DNA from: DASXRA01 sp036506155
GTDB lineage: Bacteria > Actinomycetota > Actinomycetes > Mycobacteriales > Jatrophihabitantaceae
Length of the DNA: 64,000 nt
Assembly (NCBI GenBank): GCA_036506155.1
Contig: DASXSF010000108.1
Coordinates: forward strand, 124,001-188,000
Reading direction: 5' to 3'
The translations under genes and the position numbers were made by a program. Below are positions 25,339 to 33,423 of this stretch, in pieces. The notes beneath the pieces were generated by a model that saw only the letters and a program-made list of their open reading frames with translations, searched no databases and was not told the DNA's origin. Every line of letters starts with the position of its first letter. Position 1 is the stretch's first letter.

Positions 25339-28203
25339 TCAGCTGCAGCCGCTGGTGCTGCCGCACCCCTCGCAGACGAAGCAGCTGCCCGCCGGGCGCA
25401 TCTTGGTGCCGCAGTTCATGCACAGCGGCGCGTCGGCCGACGAGCCGGTGATCGACTCGAGCAGTTCAGTCGAGCTGTGCACCTGCGGCGGTGCGCCGTG
25501 CGCCGTGTCGGCGACGACCGGATCGGGCGACGCCGGCGACGGGTTGACCGGCGCGGACTGGGCAAGACCCTCCAGGTCCTCCGATTCCTCAGGGGGCGCG
25601 TACGAGCCCGTCTCGACCTGACGCGTGCGCTCGGCGACGGTGTGGATGCCCAGCGCGGCCCGGGTCTCATACGGCAGGTAGTCGAGCGCCAGCCGCCGGA
25701 AGATGTAGTCGAGCACTGACTGCGCCATCCGGATGTCCGCGTCGTCGGTTAGCCCTGCCGGCTCGAAGCGCATGTTGGTGAACTTCTGCACGTACGTCTC
25801 GAGCGGCACGCCGTACTGGAGCGCGATGGAGATGGCGATCGAGAACGCGTCCATCACACCCGCGAGCGTCGAGCCCTGCTTACCCAACTTGAGGAACACT
25901 TCGCCGAGGCCGTCGTCGGGGTAGGAGCCGGCCGTAATGTAGCCCTCGGCACCGCCCACGGTGAACGAGGTGGTGCGCGATGGCCGCGACTTGGGCAGGC
26001 GCCTGCGGGTCGGCCGGTACTCGACGACCTTCTGCACCTCGACCTTGCCGGCGCTACCATTGCCTGCGGAAAGCGGCTGGCCGACCTTGCAGTTGTCGCG
26101 GTAGACGGCAAGCGCCTTCAGGCCGAGCTTCCAGCCCTTGAAGTAGATGTCCTCGATGTCCTCGACAGTCGCCGACTCGGGCATGTTGACCGTCTTGCTG
26201 ATTGCGCCGGACAGGAACGGCTGGACTGCGGCCATCATCCGCACGTGCCCCATCGGCTTGATCGCCCGGGTGCCCATGGCGCAGTCGAACACCTCGTAGT
26301 GCTCGGGCCGCAGGCCCGGCGAGTCGAGGACCTGGCCGTGCTCGGCGATGTATTCGACGATGGCTTCGACCTGCTCGTCCTGGTAGCCCAGCACCCGCAG
26401 CGCCCGTGGCACGGTCTGATTGACAATCTGCATCGACCCGCCGCCGACCAGCTTCTTGAACTTGACCAACGCCAGATCGGGCTCGATGCCGGTGGTGTCG
26501 CAATCCATCATCAGTCCGATCGTGCCGGTCGGCGCGAGGACCGACGCCTGCGCGTTGCGCCAACCGTTCGCCTCCCCCAGCGTGTTTCCACGCGCCCACT
26601 CGGCGGCTGCCGCCTTGAACAGCGCCCGGTCGTTGTCATGCATCGGACGGGCGGCGTCGTTCGCGGCTGCGTGCTTGCGCATGACCCGGGCGTGCGCGGC
26701 GGCGTTGCGAGCGAAGCCCTCGTACGGCCCGGCGATGCCGGCAAGTTCTGCCGAGCGGCGGTACGACACCGCGGTCATCAGCGACGTGACCGCTCCTGCC
26801 AGCGCCCGGCCGCCGTCGGAGTCGTAGGCCAGGCCTGACGCCATGAGCAGCGCACCGAGGTTCGCGTAGCCGATTCCTAATTGGCGGTAGGCGCGGGTGT
26901 TGACGCCGATTGCCTCGGTCGGGAAGTCGGCGAAGCAGATCGAGATGTCCATCGCCGTGATGACAAGCTCGACGGCCTTGACGAACCTGTCGACGTCGAA
27001 TGTGTTGTCGGCCCGCAGGAACTTCAGCAGGTTGAGCGACGCCAGGTTGCACGACGTGTTGTCGAGGCTCATGTACTCCGAGCACGGGTTGGACGCGGTG
27101 ATGCGCCCGGTCTCGGGGTTGGTGTGCCAGTCGTTGATTGTGTCGTCGTACTGGATGCCCGGGTCGGCGCACTCCCACGCTGCCTGAGCCACCTTGCGGA
27201 ACAGGGCCCCGGCTTGGACGGTCTCGAGTACCTCGTGTGTCGCGCGGGCCCGCAGGCCGAACGCACCGTCGTCCTCGACGGCGCGCATGAACTCATCCGA
27301 TACGCGCACCGAGTTGTTGGCGTTCTGATACTGGACACTGGTGATGTCGTGACCGCCGAGGTCCATATCGAAACCGGCGTCGCGCAGCACGCGGATCTTG
27401 TCCTCCTCGCGCGCCTTCGTTTCGATGAACTCCTCGATGTCCGGATGATCGATGTCGAGCACGACCATTTTCGCCGCACGGCGGGTGGCGCCGCCTGACT
27501 TGATCGTGCCGGCCGAGGCGTCGGCGCCTCGCATGAAGCTGACCGGGCCGGACGCGGTGCCGCCCGACGACAGCAGTTCGCGCGACGAGCGGATCCGTGA
27601 CAGGTTCAGCCCCGCGCCGGAGCCGCCTTTGAAGATCAGGCCCTCCTCCCGGTACCAGTTCAGGATCGAGTCCATCGTGTCGTCCACCGACAAGATGAAG
27701 CAGGCCGACACCTGCTGCGGCGAGTTGGTCCCGACGTTGAACCAGACCGGCGAGTTGAAGCTGAACACCTGGTGCAGCAGCATCGAGGTCAGCTCGTGCT
27801 CGAATACCTCGGCATCGGCGGCAGAGCGGAAGTATCCGTGCTCTTCGCCAGCGCCCCGGTAGGTCTTGACAACCCGGTCGATGAGCTGGCGCAGCGACCA
27901 CTCGCGAGCGTCGGTGCCCAGCGCACCTCGGAAGTACTTGGTGGTGACGATGTTGGCCGCGTTGACCGACCAGAAGTCCGGGAACTCGACACCGCGCTGC
28001 TCGAAGTTGATCGAGCCGTCGCGCCAGTTGGTCATGACGATGTCGCGGCGCTCCCAGATGACCTCGTCGTAAGGGTGCACGCCCGCAGTGGTGTAGACGC
28101 GCTCGACGGCCAAACCGTCCTTCGCAAACACCGGACCGCCGCCACCTGCTCGGCCGCCCCGCTCCACCTCGGCCGTGCCGTGCTTTTCGACTGCCTCGGT
28201 CAT
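25339..28203 (-). CDS. nrdJ: Adenosylcobalamin-dependent (class II) ribonucleotide reductase
   Basis: A 954-residue enzyme that reduces ribonucleotides to deoxyribonucleotides using B12 to form the thiyl radical. Markers: MTNWRDGSINFEQRGVEFPDFWSVNA; SGAGLNLSRIRSSRE; NPCSEYMSLDNTSCNLASLNL with the NxCxE radical site; ATVEDIEDIYFKGWKLGLKALAVYRD; TTSFTVGGAEGYITAGSYPDDG; and a C-terminal zinc-ribbon CMNCGTKMRPAGSCFVCEGCGSTSGCS. ATG at 28203 with GAGGGAG upstream is the start; the open frame to 28851 overlaps nrdR and is rejected. It lies 50 nt downstream of nrdR and is probably one transcript. No cobalamin riboswitch was recognised. Confidence 0.97.
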   Translation of the reverse strand: MTEAVEKHGTAEVERGGRAGGGGPVFAKDGLAVERVYTTAGVHPYDEVIWERRDIVMTNWRDGSINFEQRGVEFPDFWSVNAANIVTTKYFRGALGTDAREWSLRQLIDRVVKTYRGAGEEHGYFRSAADAEVFEHELTSMLLHQVFSFNSPVWFNVGTNSPQQVSACFILSVDDTMDSILNWYREEGLIFKGGSGAGLNLSRIRSSRELLSSGGTASGPVSFMRGADASAGTIKSGGATRRAAKMVVLDIDHPDIEEFIETKAREEDKIRVLRDAGFDMDLGGHDITSVQYQNANNSVRVSDEFMRAVEDDGAFGLRARATHEVLETVQAGALFRKVAQAAWECADPGIQYDDTINDWHTNPETGRITASNPCSEYMSLDNTSCNLASLNLLKFLRADNTFDVDRFVKAVELVITAMDISICFADFPTEAIGVNTRAYRQLGIGYANLGALLMASGLAYDSDGGRALAGAVTSLMTAVSYRRSAELAGIAGPYEGFARNAAAHARVMRKHAAANDAARPMHDNDRALFKAAAAEWARGNTLGEANGWRNAQASVLAPTGTIGLMMDCDTTGIEPDLALVKFKKLVGGGSMQIVNQTVPRALRVLGYQDEQVEAIVEYIAEHGQVLDSPGLRPEHYEVFDCAMGTRAIKPMGHVRMMAAVQPFLSGAISKTVNMPESATVEDIEDIYFKGWKLGLKALAVYRDNCKVGQPLSAGNGSAGKVEVQKVVEYRPTRRRLPKSRPSRTTSFTVGGAEGYITAGSYPDDGLGEVFLKLGKQGSTLAGVMDAFSIAISIALQYGVPLETYVQKFTNMRFEPAGLTDDADIRMAQSVLDYIFRRLALDYLPYETRAALGIHTVAERTRQVETGSYAPPEESEDLEGLAQSAPVNPSPASPDPVVADTAHGAPPQVHSSTELLESITGSSADAPLCMNCGTKMRPAGSCFVCEGCGSTSGCS

Positions 28204-28253
28204 TCGCCTGCTCCCTCTCATCGGCGCGCTGATGTCATTGCTGGGTTCGGGTG

Positions 28254-28724
28254 TCACGGCTGGTGCCCGGCGGCTGCGCGGTGCGCGTGCCGCAACTCGG
28301 AGATTGCCTTTTCGAAATCGTCGACCGAGCTGAACGCCTGGTACACGCTCGCGAAGCGCAGGTAGGCGACCTCGTCGAGCTCGCGCAACGGCCCCAGGAT
28401 CGCGAGGCCGACCTCGTCGCTGGGCACCTCGGCAACGCCGGTCGCCCGGATGGCCTCCTCCACGGCCTGGGCCAGCTGGGCCAGCGCATCCTCGTCGACA
28501 GGACGGCCCTGGCAGGCGCGCCGGACGCCGTTGATCACCTTCTGCCGGCTGAAGGGTTCCGTCACGCCGCTGCGCTTGATCACCGCGAGGGTGGCCTCCT
28601 CGACGGTGGTGAACCGCCGCCCGCACTCCTGGCAGCTGCGCCGCCGGCGAATGACCTGGCCCTCGTCCTGCTCCCGCGAGTCGACGACACGTGAATCCGG
28701 GTGACGGCAGTACGGACACCTCAT
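28254..28724 (-). CDS. nrdR: NrdR transcriptional repressor
   Basis: A 156-residue regulator of ribonucleotide reductase genes that senses ATP/dATP. N-terminal zinc ribbon with Cys3, Cys6, Cys31, Cys34 (MRCPYCRHPDSRVVDSRE..SCQECGRRF) and the ATP-cone (VIKRSGVTEPFSRQKVINGVRRACQGRPV; ILGPLRELDEVAYLRFASVYQAFSSVDDF). ATG at 28724 has GGAGG about 10 nt upstream. Overlapping longer frames are open but non-coding in character. First gene of the nrdR-nrdJ unit. Confidence 0.97.
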   Translation of the reverse strand: MRCPYCRHPDSRVVDSREQDEGQVIRRRRSCQECGRRFTTVEEATLAVIKRSGVTEPFSRQKVINGVRRACQGRPVDEDALAQLAQAVEEAIRATGVAEVPSDEVGLAILGPLRELDEVAYLRFASVYQAFSSVDDFEKAISELRHAHRAAAGHQP

Positions 28725-28776
28725 CGGCGGGCCGCCTCCTCTCGAATGTTGCCCGATGCCCACATCGCCTGCGTGC

Positions 28777-28859
28777 CTGTGGACGGAGTAGCGGACAACA
28801 TGGGGACGATCTGTGGATCGCTGATCCCCAGCTGTGGACCCCTGACCCCAATCTGTTGA
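28777..28859. repeat. Four TGTGGA-like repeats upstream of nrdR
   Basis: CTGTGGA at 28777, 28811 and 28832 and CTGTTGA at 28853. The last three are spaced exactly 21 bp, two DNA turns. Read on the minus strand they are TCCACAG, resembling the TTATCCACA core of DnaA boxes. They lie in the nrdR leader. Function is inferred only. Confidence 0.5.
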
Positions 28860-28863
28860 TGAC

Positions 28864-28893
28864 TTACACAAGTGTAACTACTACATCTAGGGG
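28864..28893 (-). promoter_or_regulatory. Candidate NrdR-box and palindrome upstream of nrdRJ
   Basis: On the minus strand, CCCCTAGATGTAGTAG (28878-28893) matches the core CwAtATaTwG of NrdR boxes at most invariant positions, and lies next to a perfect 14-bp palindrome TTACACTTGTGTAA (28864-28877). Their centres are 15 bp apart. Paired boxes upstream of nrd operons are the known autoregulation arrangement; this pairing is tighter than usual, so the call is provisional. Confidence 0.5.
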
Positions 28894-28974
28894 TTGACCG
28901 TAGAACGCCCGAGCTCGGAACGCAAGGCGAAACGCGGTGCGTCGCAGCCCGGCGCGCAACTGACGACCGGGCAG

Positions 28975-29415
28975 TCAGCGGGTGCGGAGGATCTGCCCCG
29001 GCGCCACCGTCGGGCTCGACAGGTGGTTGACGTCCTCAAGCTCGGCCACCACCAGCCGCGGGTCGCGCTGCGGCGCGATCCGCGAGGCGATCGACCAGAG
29101 CGTGTCGCCATCGCGGACCGTGACTGCGCCGACGTCGGGGGCGCGCGGACTTGCGGGTACCGATGCGTGCGCCAGCCACAGCAGCCCGGCAACGAGGGTG
29201 GCCGCCAGCAGGCCGACCACCGCATAGCCGCGTCGGGTCAGGCGGAAGGAAACCTCACCGGTCCGAGACCGGCTGCCTGCCGGCGCCGCGCCGCCCAGCG
29301 GCGCCGGGTCCCCGCCCGCCTGCCGGGTACGGAAGGGCAACACGGTGGCGTCCCGCTCCGGCCGGGCGCGCGCCGGTACCCAGACGTCCGGGTGGAACTC
29401 GGTGGCCACTGACAT
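28975..29415 (-). CDS. LysM-domain membrane-anchored protein, divergent from lexA
   Basis: A 146-residue protein with a disordered N-terminus, one membrane helix (RRGYAVVGLLAATLVAGLLWLAHA, about 65-90) and a C-terminal LysM peptidoglycan-binding module (VTVRDGDTLWSIASRIAPQRDPRLVVAELEDVNHLSSPTVAPGQIL). ATG at 29415 follows a GGAGGAG ribosome site. Placement divergent from lexA over shared SOS boxes matches Rv2719c (ChiZ), a DNA-damage-induced cell-wall protein that slows division. That role is inferred from synteny and architecture. Confidence 0.87.
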   Translation of the reverse strand: MSVATEFHPDVWVPARARPERDATVLPFRTRQAGGDPAPLGGAAPAGSRSRTGEVSFRLTRRGYAVVGLLAATLVAGLLWLAHASVPASPRAPDVGAVTVRDGDTLWSIASRIAPQRDPRLVVAELEDVNHLSSPTVAPGQILRTR

Positions 29416-29467
29416 GGCGACTCCTCCGTGCGCTGCCGCAGCACGGGCCGCGGCGGTATGCTGAACC

Positions 29468-29483
29468 TCGAACGATCGTTCGA
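29468..29483. promoter_or_regulatory. LexA (SOS) box 1, perfect palindrome
   Basis: TCGAACGATCGTTCGA is a perfect 16-bp palindrome matching the actinobacterial/Gram-positive LexA consensus cGAACnnnnGTTCg. It lies 53 nt upstream of the LysM gene start and about 150 nt upstream of lexA, so it can serve the LysM gene directly. Confidence 0.9.
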
Positions 29484-29485
29484 TC

Positions 29486-29497
29486 GAACGTCTGTAC
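29486..29497. promoter_or_regulatory. LexA box 2, one-mismatch half site
   Basis: GAACGTCTGTAC differs from GAACnnnnGTTC by a single base and begins 2 nt after the perfect box, so two LexA dimers could bind side by side with a shared helical face of about 18 bp. Confidence 0.5.
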
Positions 29498-29549
29498 GAT
29501 CGTCTACCACCGCGGTCTGACAGAATCCAGAATCGTCCGGCGTGTTGTC

Positions 29550-29561
29550 GAACAAATGTTT
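29550..29561. promoter_or_regulatory. LexA box 3, lexA-proximal
   Basis: GAACAAATGTTT within TCGAACAAATGTTTGG. It differs by one base in the right arm from GAACnnnnGTTC and closely resembles SOS boxes in front of mycobacterial lexA. It lies 74 nt before the lexA GTG and is the likely autoregulatory operator. Confidence 0.75.
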
Positions 29562-29635
29562 GGGATTCGGCTGCTGCCCGGCTACCGTCTAGCCATCCGG
29601 ACGACAGCCGCCGGACGACCGAGGGAGCTGAACTA

Positions 29636-30382
29636 GTGCCGCGACAATCGCAACCCACGCCGACGTCCGAACGCACCCACGCCCGCACGTCGGCGCGCAA
29701 GCAGGCCGACGTCGCGAAGGTCACCGACCTGTCCAGCCGCCGGCGCAATGAGGGACTGACTGAACGCCAGCAAGTGATCCTCGACGTCATCCGCGACTCG
29801 GTGCACAAGCGCGGCTATCCGCCGAGCATCCGTGAGATCTGCGAGGCAGCCGGCCTCGCCTCGACGTCAAGCGTCGCGCACCAGTTGTCCGTTCTCGAGC
29901 GCAAGGGCTACCTGCGGCGTGACCCCAACCGGCCGCGGGCGGTCGACGTGCGTTCCGGCCGGGCCAAGCGTTCCCGACACCCGAGCGAGGCGCCCGCGGG
30001 AGCAGCCGCACCCGTCTTCGTCCCGCTCGTGGGGCGGATTGCCGCCGGCGGCCCGATCCTCGCCGAGGAGATGATCGAAGACGTCTTCCCGCTCCCCCGG
30101 GCCCTCGTCGGCGAGGGCACCCTGTTCCTGCTCCGGGTCGCCGGTGACTCGATGATCGACGCCGCGATTTCGGACGGCGACTGGGTTGTCGTCCGGCAGC
30201 AGCCCGACGCCGAGAACGGCGACATCGTGGCCGCCATGATCGACGGCGAGGCAACGGTCAAGACGCTGCAACGGCGCGACGGGCAGGCGTGGCTGCTGCC
30301 GCACAACGCCGCGTACCAGCCCATCGACGGCACCGACGCGACCATCCTCGGCAAGGTCGTCAGCGTGCTGCGAAGGGTCTAG
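29636..30382 (+). CDS. lexA: SOS repressor LexA
   Basis: A 248-residue repressor that self-cleaves when stimulated by RecA filaments. Winged-helix N-domain (LTERQQVILDVIRDSVHKRGYPPSIREICEAAGLASTSSVAHQLSVLERKGYLRR), Ala137-Gly138 cleavage site (RIAAGG), catalytic Ser172 (AGDSMID) and Lys209 (EATVKTL). An actinobacterial-type basic extension of about 38 residues precedes the DNA-binding domain. GTG start. The gene diverges from the LysM gene with three LexA-box-like sites between. Confidence 0.97.
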   Translation: MPRQSQPTPTSERTHARTSARKQADVAKVTDLSSRRRNEGLTERQQVILDVIRDSVHKRGYPPSIREICEAAGLASTSSVAHQLSVLERKGYLRRDPNRPRAVDVRSGRAKRSRHPSEAPAGAAAPVFVPLVGRIAAGGPILAEEMIEDVFPLPRALVGEGTLFLLRVAGDSMIDAAISDGDWVVVRQQPDAENGDIVAAMIDGEATVKTLQRRDGQAWLLPHNAAYQPIDGTDATILGKVVSVLRRV

Positions 30383-30801
30383 TCCCGATGGGCACCGTCC
30401 CACGGCCGGCGAGCCTCGACGGTCGGCAGCCCCTCGTGGCCGGAGGCACGGAACGTCTGCAGCGTGAGTGCTGCGATCTTCCCGTTCGCGAGTTGGGCTA
30501 TGTAGTGGCCGTGCACGGTCCAGGCGTCGCCGTTCGGCAGCCAGTGGACGGCGGTGACGTGTGTCTCGGCGCGCCCGTCCGAAACGACGATCGGGCCGGT
30601 CTGGTGGTGGGTGGCCGCGAGGTTGGCAGTGAATTCCTGCCATTGCGCGATGAGCAGCTCGGCGCGCACGTCGGCAGGCTCGCCGCCCCACAGTGACGTG
30701 TAGTCGGTAGCGACCACCGGAGCGAACGACTCCCGGACCACCGTCCAGTCGAGCCGGTCGATGGCGTGCAACATGCGGGTGATCACATCGGCTTCGCTCA
30801 C
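30379..30801 (-). CDS. NTF2/SnoaL-like protein
   Basis: A 140-residue cone-fold protein (ITRMLHAIDRLDWTVVRESFAPVVATDYTSLWGGEP; WQEFTANLAATHHQTGPIVVSDG; WTVHGHYIAQLANGKIAALTLQTF), the pattern of SnoaL-like ketosteroid-isomerase relatives. GTG at 30801 overlaps the stop of the upstream hydrolase by 4 nt (GTGA), so the two are translationally coupled. Its last 4 bases overlap the convergent lexA end. Substrate unknown. Confidence 0.85.
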   Translation of the reverse strand: MSEADVITRMLHAIDRLDWTVVRESFAPVVATDYTSLWGGEPADVRAELLIAQWQEFTANLAATHHQTGPIVVSDGRAETHVTAVHWLPNGDAWTVHGHYIAQLANGKIAALTLQTFRASGHEGLPTVEARRPWDGAHRD

Positions 30802-31685
30802 AGCGTCTGCCGGAAGTGTCGATCGGCCGCCTCGACGGCCAGGTCGACCTGTTTGGGCTGGTCGTAGAAGTCGGTCTGCATCCCGTCGGCCCAGACCAGT
30901 TCGCTCGGCCCCGGCACGCGCTGCTGGACGGACCGCGCGTTGTCGGGCAGCACGCAGTCGTCGCCGTGCACGAACAGCGACGGCACCGCGACCCGCCCTG
31001 CCGGCGAGAGTCCGTCGAAGGCAAGCCAATACAGCCAGCTGAGTTCGGCCATCTCGTTGCGCCACTCGGGCACCGCCCCGCGCTCGGCGGACGCGTAGTA
31101 GTCGAGCTCGAAGAACATGCCCGCGCGATCGTTGCCGTTCTCATAGGCGGGCACGGTGCGCACCGCGCCGTCCCGCAAGAAGTCGTCGAACGCGAGCCGG
31201 GCGCGGTCGATCCGCTCGGTGACCCCGTCCAAGCCGCCGTAGAACGGTGCCACCGACTCGGTGTCGTGATACCAGCCGGCGACGCTGACGAACGAGGTGA
31301 CCGCAGCTCCCTCGGCGATCGCCCGCAGTGCGTACTGGGCGCTCGCGCAGATCGCGAGGTAGCCCACCGAGTCCGGCCGGACGAACGACAGGCCCGCGAC
31401 ACTGCGCGCTGCGGCAGTAATGTCGGCGATCTTGCGCGCAGGGATCTCTGCCTGCCGTGGCGCACCGCCGCTCTCACCGAATCCGCTGAAGTCGAACGTG
31501 AAGGCGGTGTAGCCGCGCTCGGCGAGCCGGCGTGCGTAATGATCGGCCATCTGCTCCTTCACGGTCAGCCAGGAGCCGGTGACGATCACTGCGGGTTGGC
31601 GTTCGGTGAGGTCGTCCGTGTCGCGGTAGATCCGGACTGACAGCGGGACATCACCGCTGAACATCAGGTAGGGACGGGGTTGCAT
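30798..31685 (-). CDS. Alpha/beta hydrolase
   Basis: A 295-residue hydrolase with AVIVTGSWLTVKEQMADHYARRLAERGYTAFTFDFSGFGESGG, an elbow reading LAICASAQYALRA in place of GxSxG, an acidic region FVHGDDCVLPDN and a terminal region with the catalytic His not certain. The nucleophile may be the Ser or the Cys of ICAS, so mechanism is uncertain. ATG at 31685 is chosen over 31838, which would overlap the AraC gene. Coupled to the downstream NTF2-like gene. Confidence 0.85.
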   Translation of the reverse strand: MQPRPYLMFSGDVPLSVRIYRDTDDLTERQPAVIVTGSWLTVKEQMADHYARRLAERGYTAFTFDFSGFGESGGAPRQAEIPARKIADITAAARSVAGLSFVRPDSVGYLAICASAQYALRAIAEGAAVTSFVSVAGWYHDTESVAPFYGGLDGVTERIDRARLAFDDFLRDGAVRTVPAYENGNDRAGMFFELDYYASAERGAVPEWRNEMAELSWLYWLAFDGLSPAGRVAVPSLFVHGDDCVLPDNARSVQQRVPGPSELVWADGMQTDFYDQPKQVDLAVEAADRHFRQTL

Positions 31686-31710
31686 GCTGCGATGCTTGCA
31701 GCCCGCGATG

Positions 31711-32556
31711 TCATGCGGAGGGTCCGAACTTGCTGTCTTCGCGCAGCCGTCCCGGCGTGACGCCGAGGTGAGTGCGGAACACCCTTCGGAAATGACTGAT
31801 GTTGGACAGGCCCACCGCGTGTGCGACCTGATCGACACGGGCTGTGGACTGGACGAGCAGGGTCGTGGCTCTGTGCATACGGCGGGACGTCACGAACTGG
31901 TGCGGGGCCAGCCCGGTGGTCGCCTTGAACGCGCGGGCGAAGTGGAACGGGCTGAGCCGCGCGACGGCCGCAAGGCGGTCGAGGGTCAGCACGCCGGACA
32001 GCTCCGCGTCGACGAACGCGGCCACCCGGTCGACCGTGCGGCGGTCGAGCCGCGTCGGCACCCAAGGGGCGGCGTCCTGACCGCGGCGGTCGCAGTAGTT
32101 GTCGAGAAGGTGCCCGGCCAGCTTGTGTGCCAACGTGCTCGCGGCGACGTCGCTGAGCGTCGAGCCGGTGGCGTGCACGCGCTTGAGGATCGAGGCGATG
32201 CCGAGCACGGTCGCGTCCCGGCCCGGTGGCACCGGCTCGAGCGCCGCCGCACCCGGAACGAGCTTCTGCAAGAGGTTCAGGTCCGGGTAGATCTCCAGCG
32301 CCTCGGTGGTCTCACGGACGCGCAGCCAGGTGATCGGATCGCGTCCGGTGACGATCACCGACCCGGCCGCGAGGTCGGTTTCGATCGTTCTACGGCCCGA
32401 CTCGTAAACCAGGGCATTGTGCGCGCTGAAGGAGACGCCGATCTGGTCGGGGGCCGTCCGCGTCGGCTCACCGCCGGGCGGAATCCAGCTGTACTCCGAA
32501 CGCATGCCCGGCCATTGATATACCGACGTCCAGGCCCGGTCGAACCGTGCCGCCAC
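31711..32556 (-). CDS. AraC-family transcriptional regulator
   Basis: A 281-residue regulator with an N-terminal sensor region and two C-terminal helix-turn-helix motifs (LTLDRLAAVARLSPFHFARAFKATTGLAPHQFVTSRRMHRA; VDQVAHAVGLSNISHFRRVFRTHLGVTPGRLRE). It lies 25 nt upstream of the hydrolase gene on the same strand, so it probably controls the hydrolase/NTF2-like pair and itself. GTG start. Confidence 0.93.
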   Translation of the reverse strand: MAARFDRAWTSVYQWPGMRSEYSWIPPGGEPTRTAPDQIGVSFSAHNALVYESGRRTIETDLAAGSVIVTGRDPITWLRVRETTEALEIYPDLNLLQKLVPGAAALEPVPPGRDATVLGIASILKRVHATGSTLSDVAASTLAHKLAGHLLDNYCDRRGQDAAPWVPTRLDRRTVDRVAAFVDAELSGVLTLDRLAAVARLSPFHFARAFKATTGLAPHQFVTSRRMHRATTLLVQSTARVDQVAHAVGLSNISHFRRVFRTHLGVTPGRLREDSKFGPSA

Positions 32557-32712
32557 AATCGCACCTTAACCAGTGCGCTCCAGCCATTTAGCCGCCACCA
32601 GCCCGGTACGTGGCGCAACTACTCGCGTCCCTCGTGTCTGTTCTGTACGTTATTCACCGCGAATGCGTCGCGCTTGAGGGGCGCCGACCACCACGGACGG
32701 TGAGGAAGCATC

Positions 32713-32982
32713 GTGAGCGGATTCGGTATCAGTCACGAGGCCATGCTCGCCGGCGCCGACGCGGTCGAGGAAGCGCAGCAGGCGATGACTGAGCATCTCG
32801 GCACCCTGCGCAGCGAGGTCCGTCAGATGACGAGCGGTCGGCGCGGCGAGGCAGCTGCGCTCTTCACGAACGTCGACACCTCGTTCGAACAGAACGCCGA
32901 CCGTATCAACTCGGCGCTGGCCCGCATGCACGAAGCACTGGTCGCGCAAGACCCCGACCAGGCCCGGACGTTCGGAACCTGA
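32713..32982 (+). CDS. WXG100-family protein lacking the canonical Trp
   Basis: An 89-residue helical hairpin protein (ISHEAMLAGADAVEEAQQAMTEHLGTLRSEVRQM, turn TSGRRGEAAALF, then FTNVDTSFEQNADRINSALARMHEAL). Size, helix-turn-helix layout and pairing with the next gene mark it as a WXG100/EsxB-like type VII substrate, but the WxG Trp is replaced in the turn (SGRRGEA). GTG start with GAGGA 7 nt upstream. No ESX core genes lie in the window. Confidence 0.82.
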   Translation: MSGFGISHEAMLAGADAVEEAQQAMTEHLGTLRSEVRQMTSGRRGEAAALFTNVDTSFEQNADRINSALARMHEALVAQDPDQARTFGT

Positions 32983-33036
32983 GCGGCCAGGTCTACTTGA
33001 CCTGAGTGATCGACTTCCAGGGAGGGGATCCTGCCC

Positions 33037-33303
33037 ATGGGTGACCAATTCGACTCGCTGCTGCGAGGTCAGGTTGGCATCGCGCAGACCTACAGCCGTC
33101 TCACGAGCGCACTCGAGGAACTCGAGAACCGACTCAACCCTCTGATCGCGATGTGGCCCGGGCCGGCCCGCCAGGCGTACGTCCAGTCCAAGAAGCAGTG
33201 GGACGAGGCGGCTGCGAACCTCGCGACCGTGCTGAACTCGATCGGTCACACTCAGGACAGCGACCGGGCCGCCAAGACCTCCGCCAATGGCGATTGGGCC
33301 TAA
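33037..33303 (+). CDS. WXG100-family protein (EsxA-like)
   Basis: An 88-residue protein with helix 1 (LLRGQVGIAQTYSRLTSALEELENRLNPLIAM), the WPGPARQAYVQ turn containing the WxG motif, and helix 2 (SKKQWDEAAANLATVLNSIGH). ATG preceded by GGAGGGG. It lies 54 nt after the first WXG100 gene, the standard arrangement of heterodimeric secreted pairs. The C-terminus (DSDRAAKTSANGDWA) lacks an obvious YxxxD/E signal, which in many pairs sits on the partner. Confidence 0.88.
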   Translation: MGDQFDSLLRGQVGIAQTYSRLTSALEELENRLNPLIAMWPGPARQAYVQSKKQWDEAAANLATVLNSIGHTQDSDRAAKTSANGDWA

Positions 33304-33423
33304 CTCGGTCGGCTAAGTCGGCGACCAACTCGACGCGGCGCGGCGATTTTGCGCTGGTCATCAGGTCTATACGTAGAGGGCCGGCGCGTCGCTGGCGGTG
33401 CCGCCGATCAGTTGGAGTGGCCG

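Noticed and set aside
25339..28851. 1170-residue frame extending NrdJ upstream
   Set aside because: The extension overlaps nrdR in a different frame and has shadow-like composition; ATG 28203 has a proper ribosome site and the expected NrdJ start.
25300..28974. Cobalamin riboswitch near nrdRJ
   Set aside because: No recognisable B12-box or conserved stem pattern was seen in the leader.
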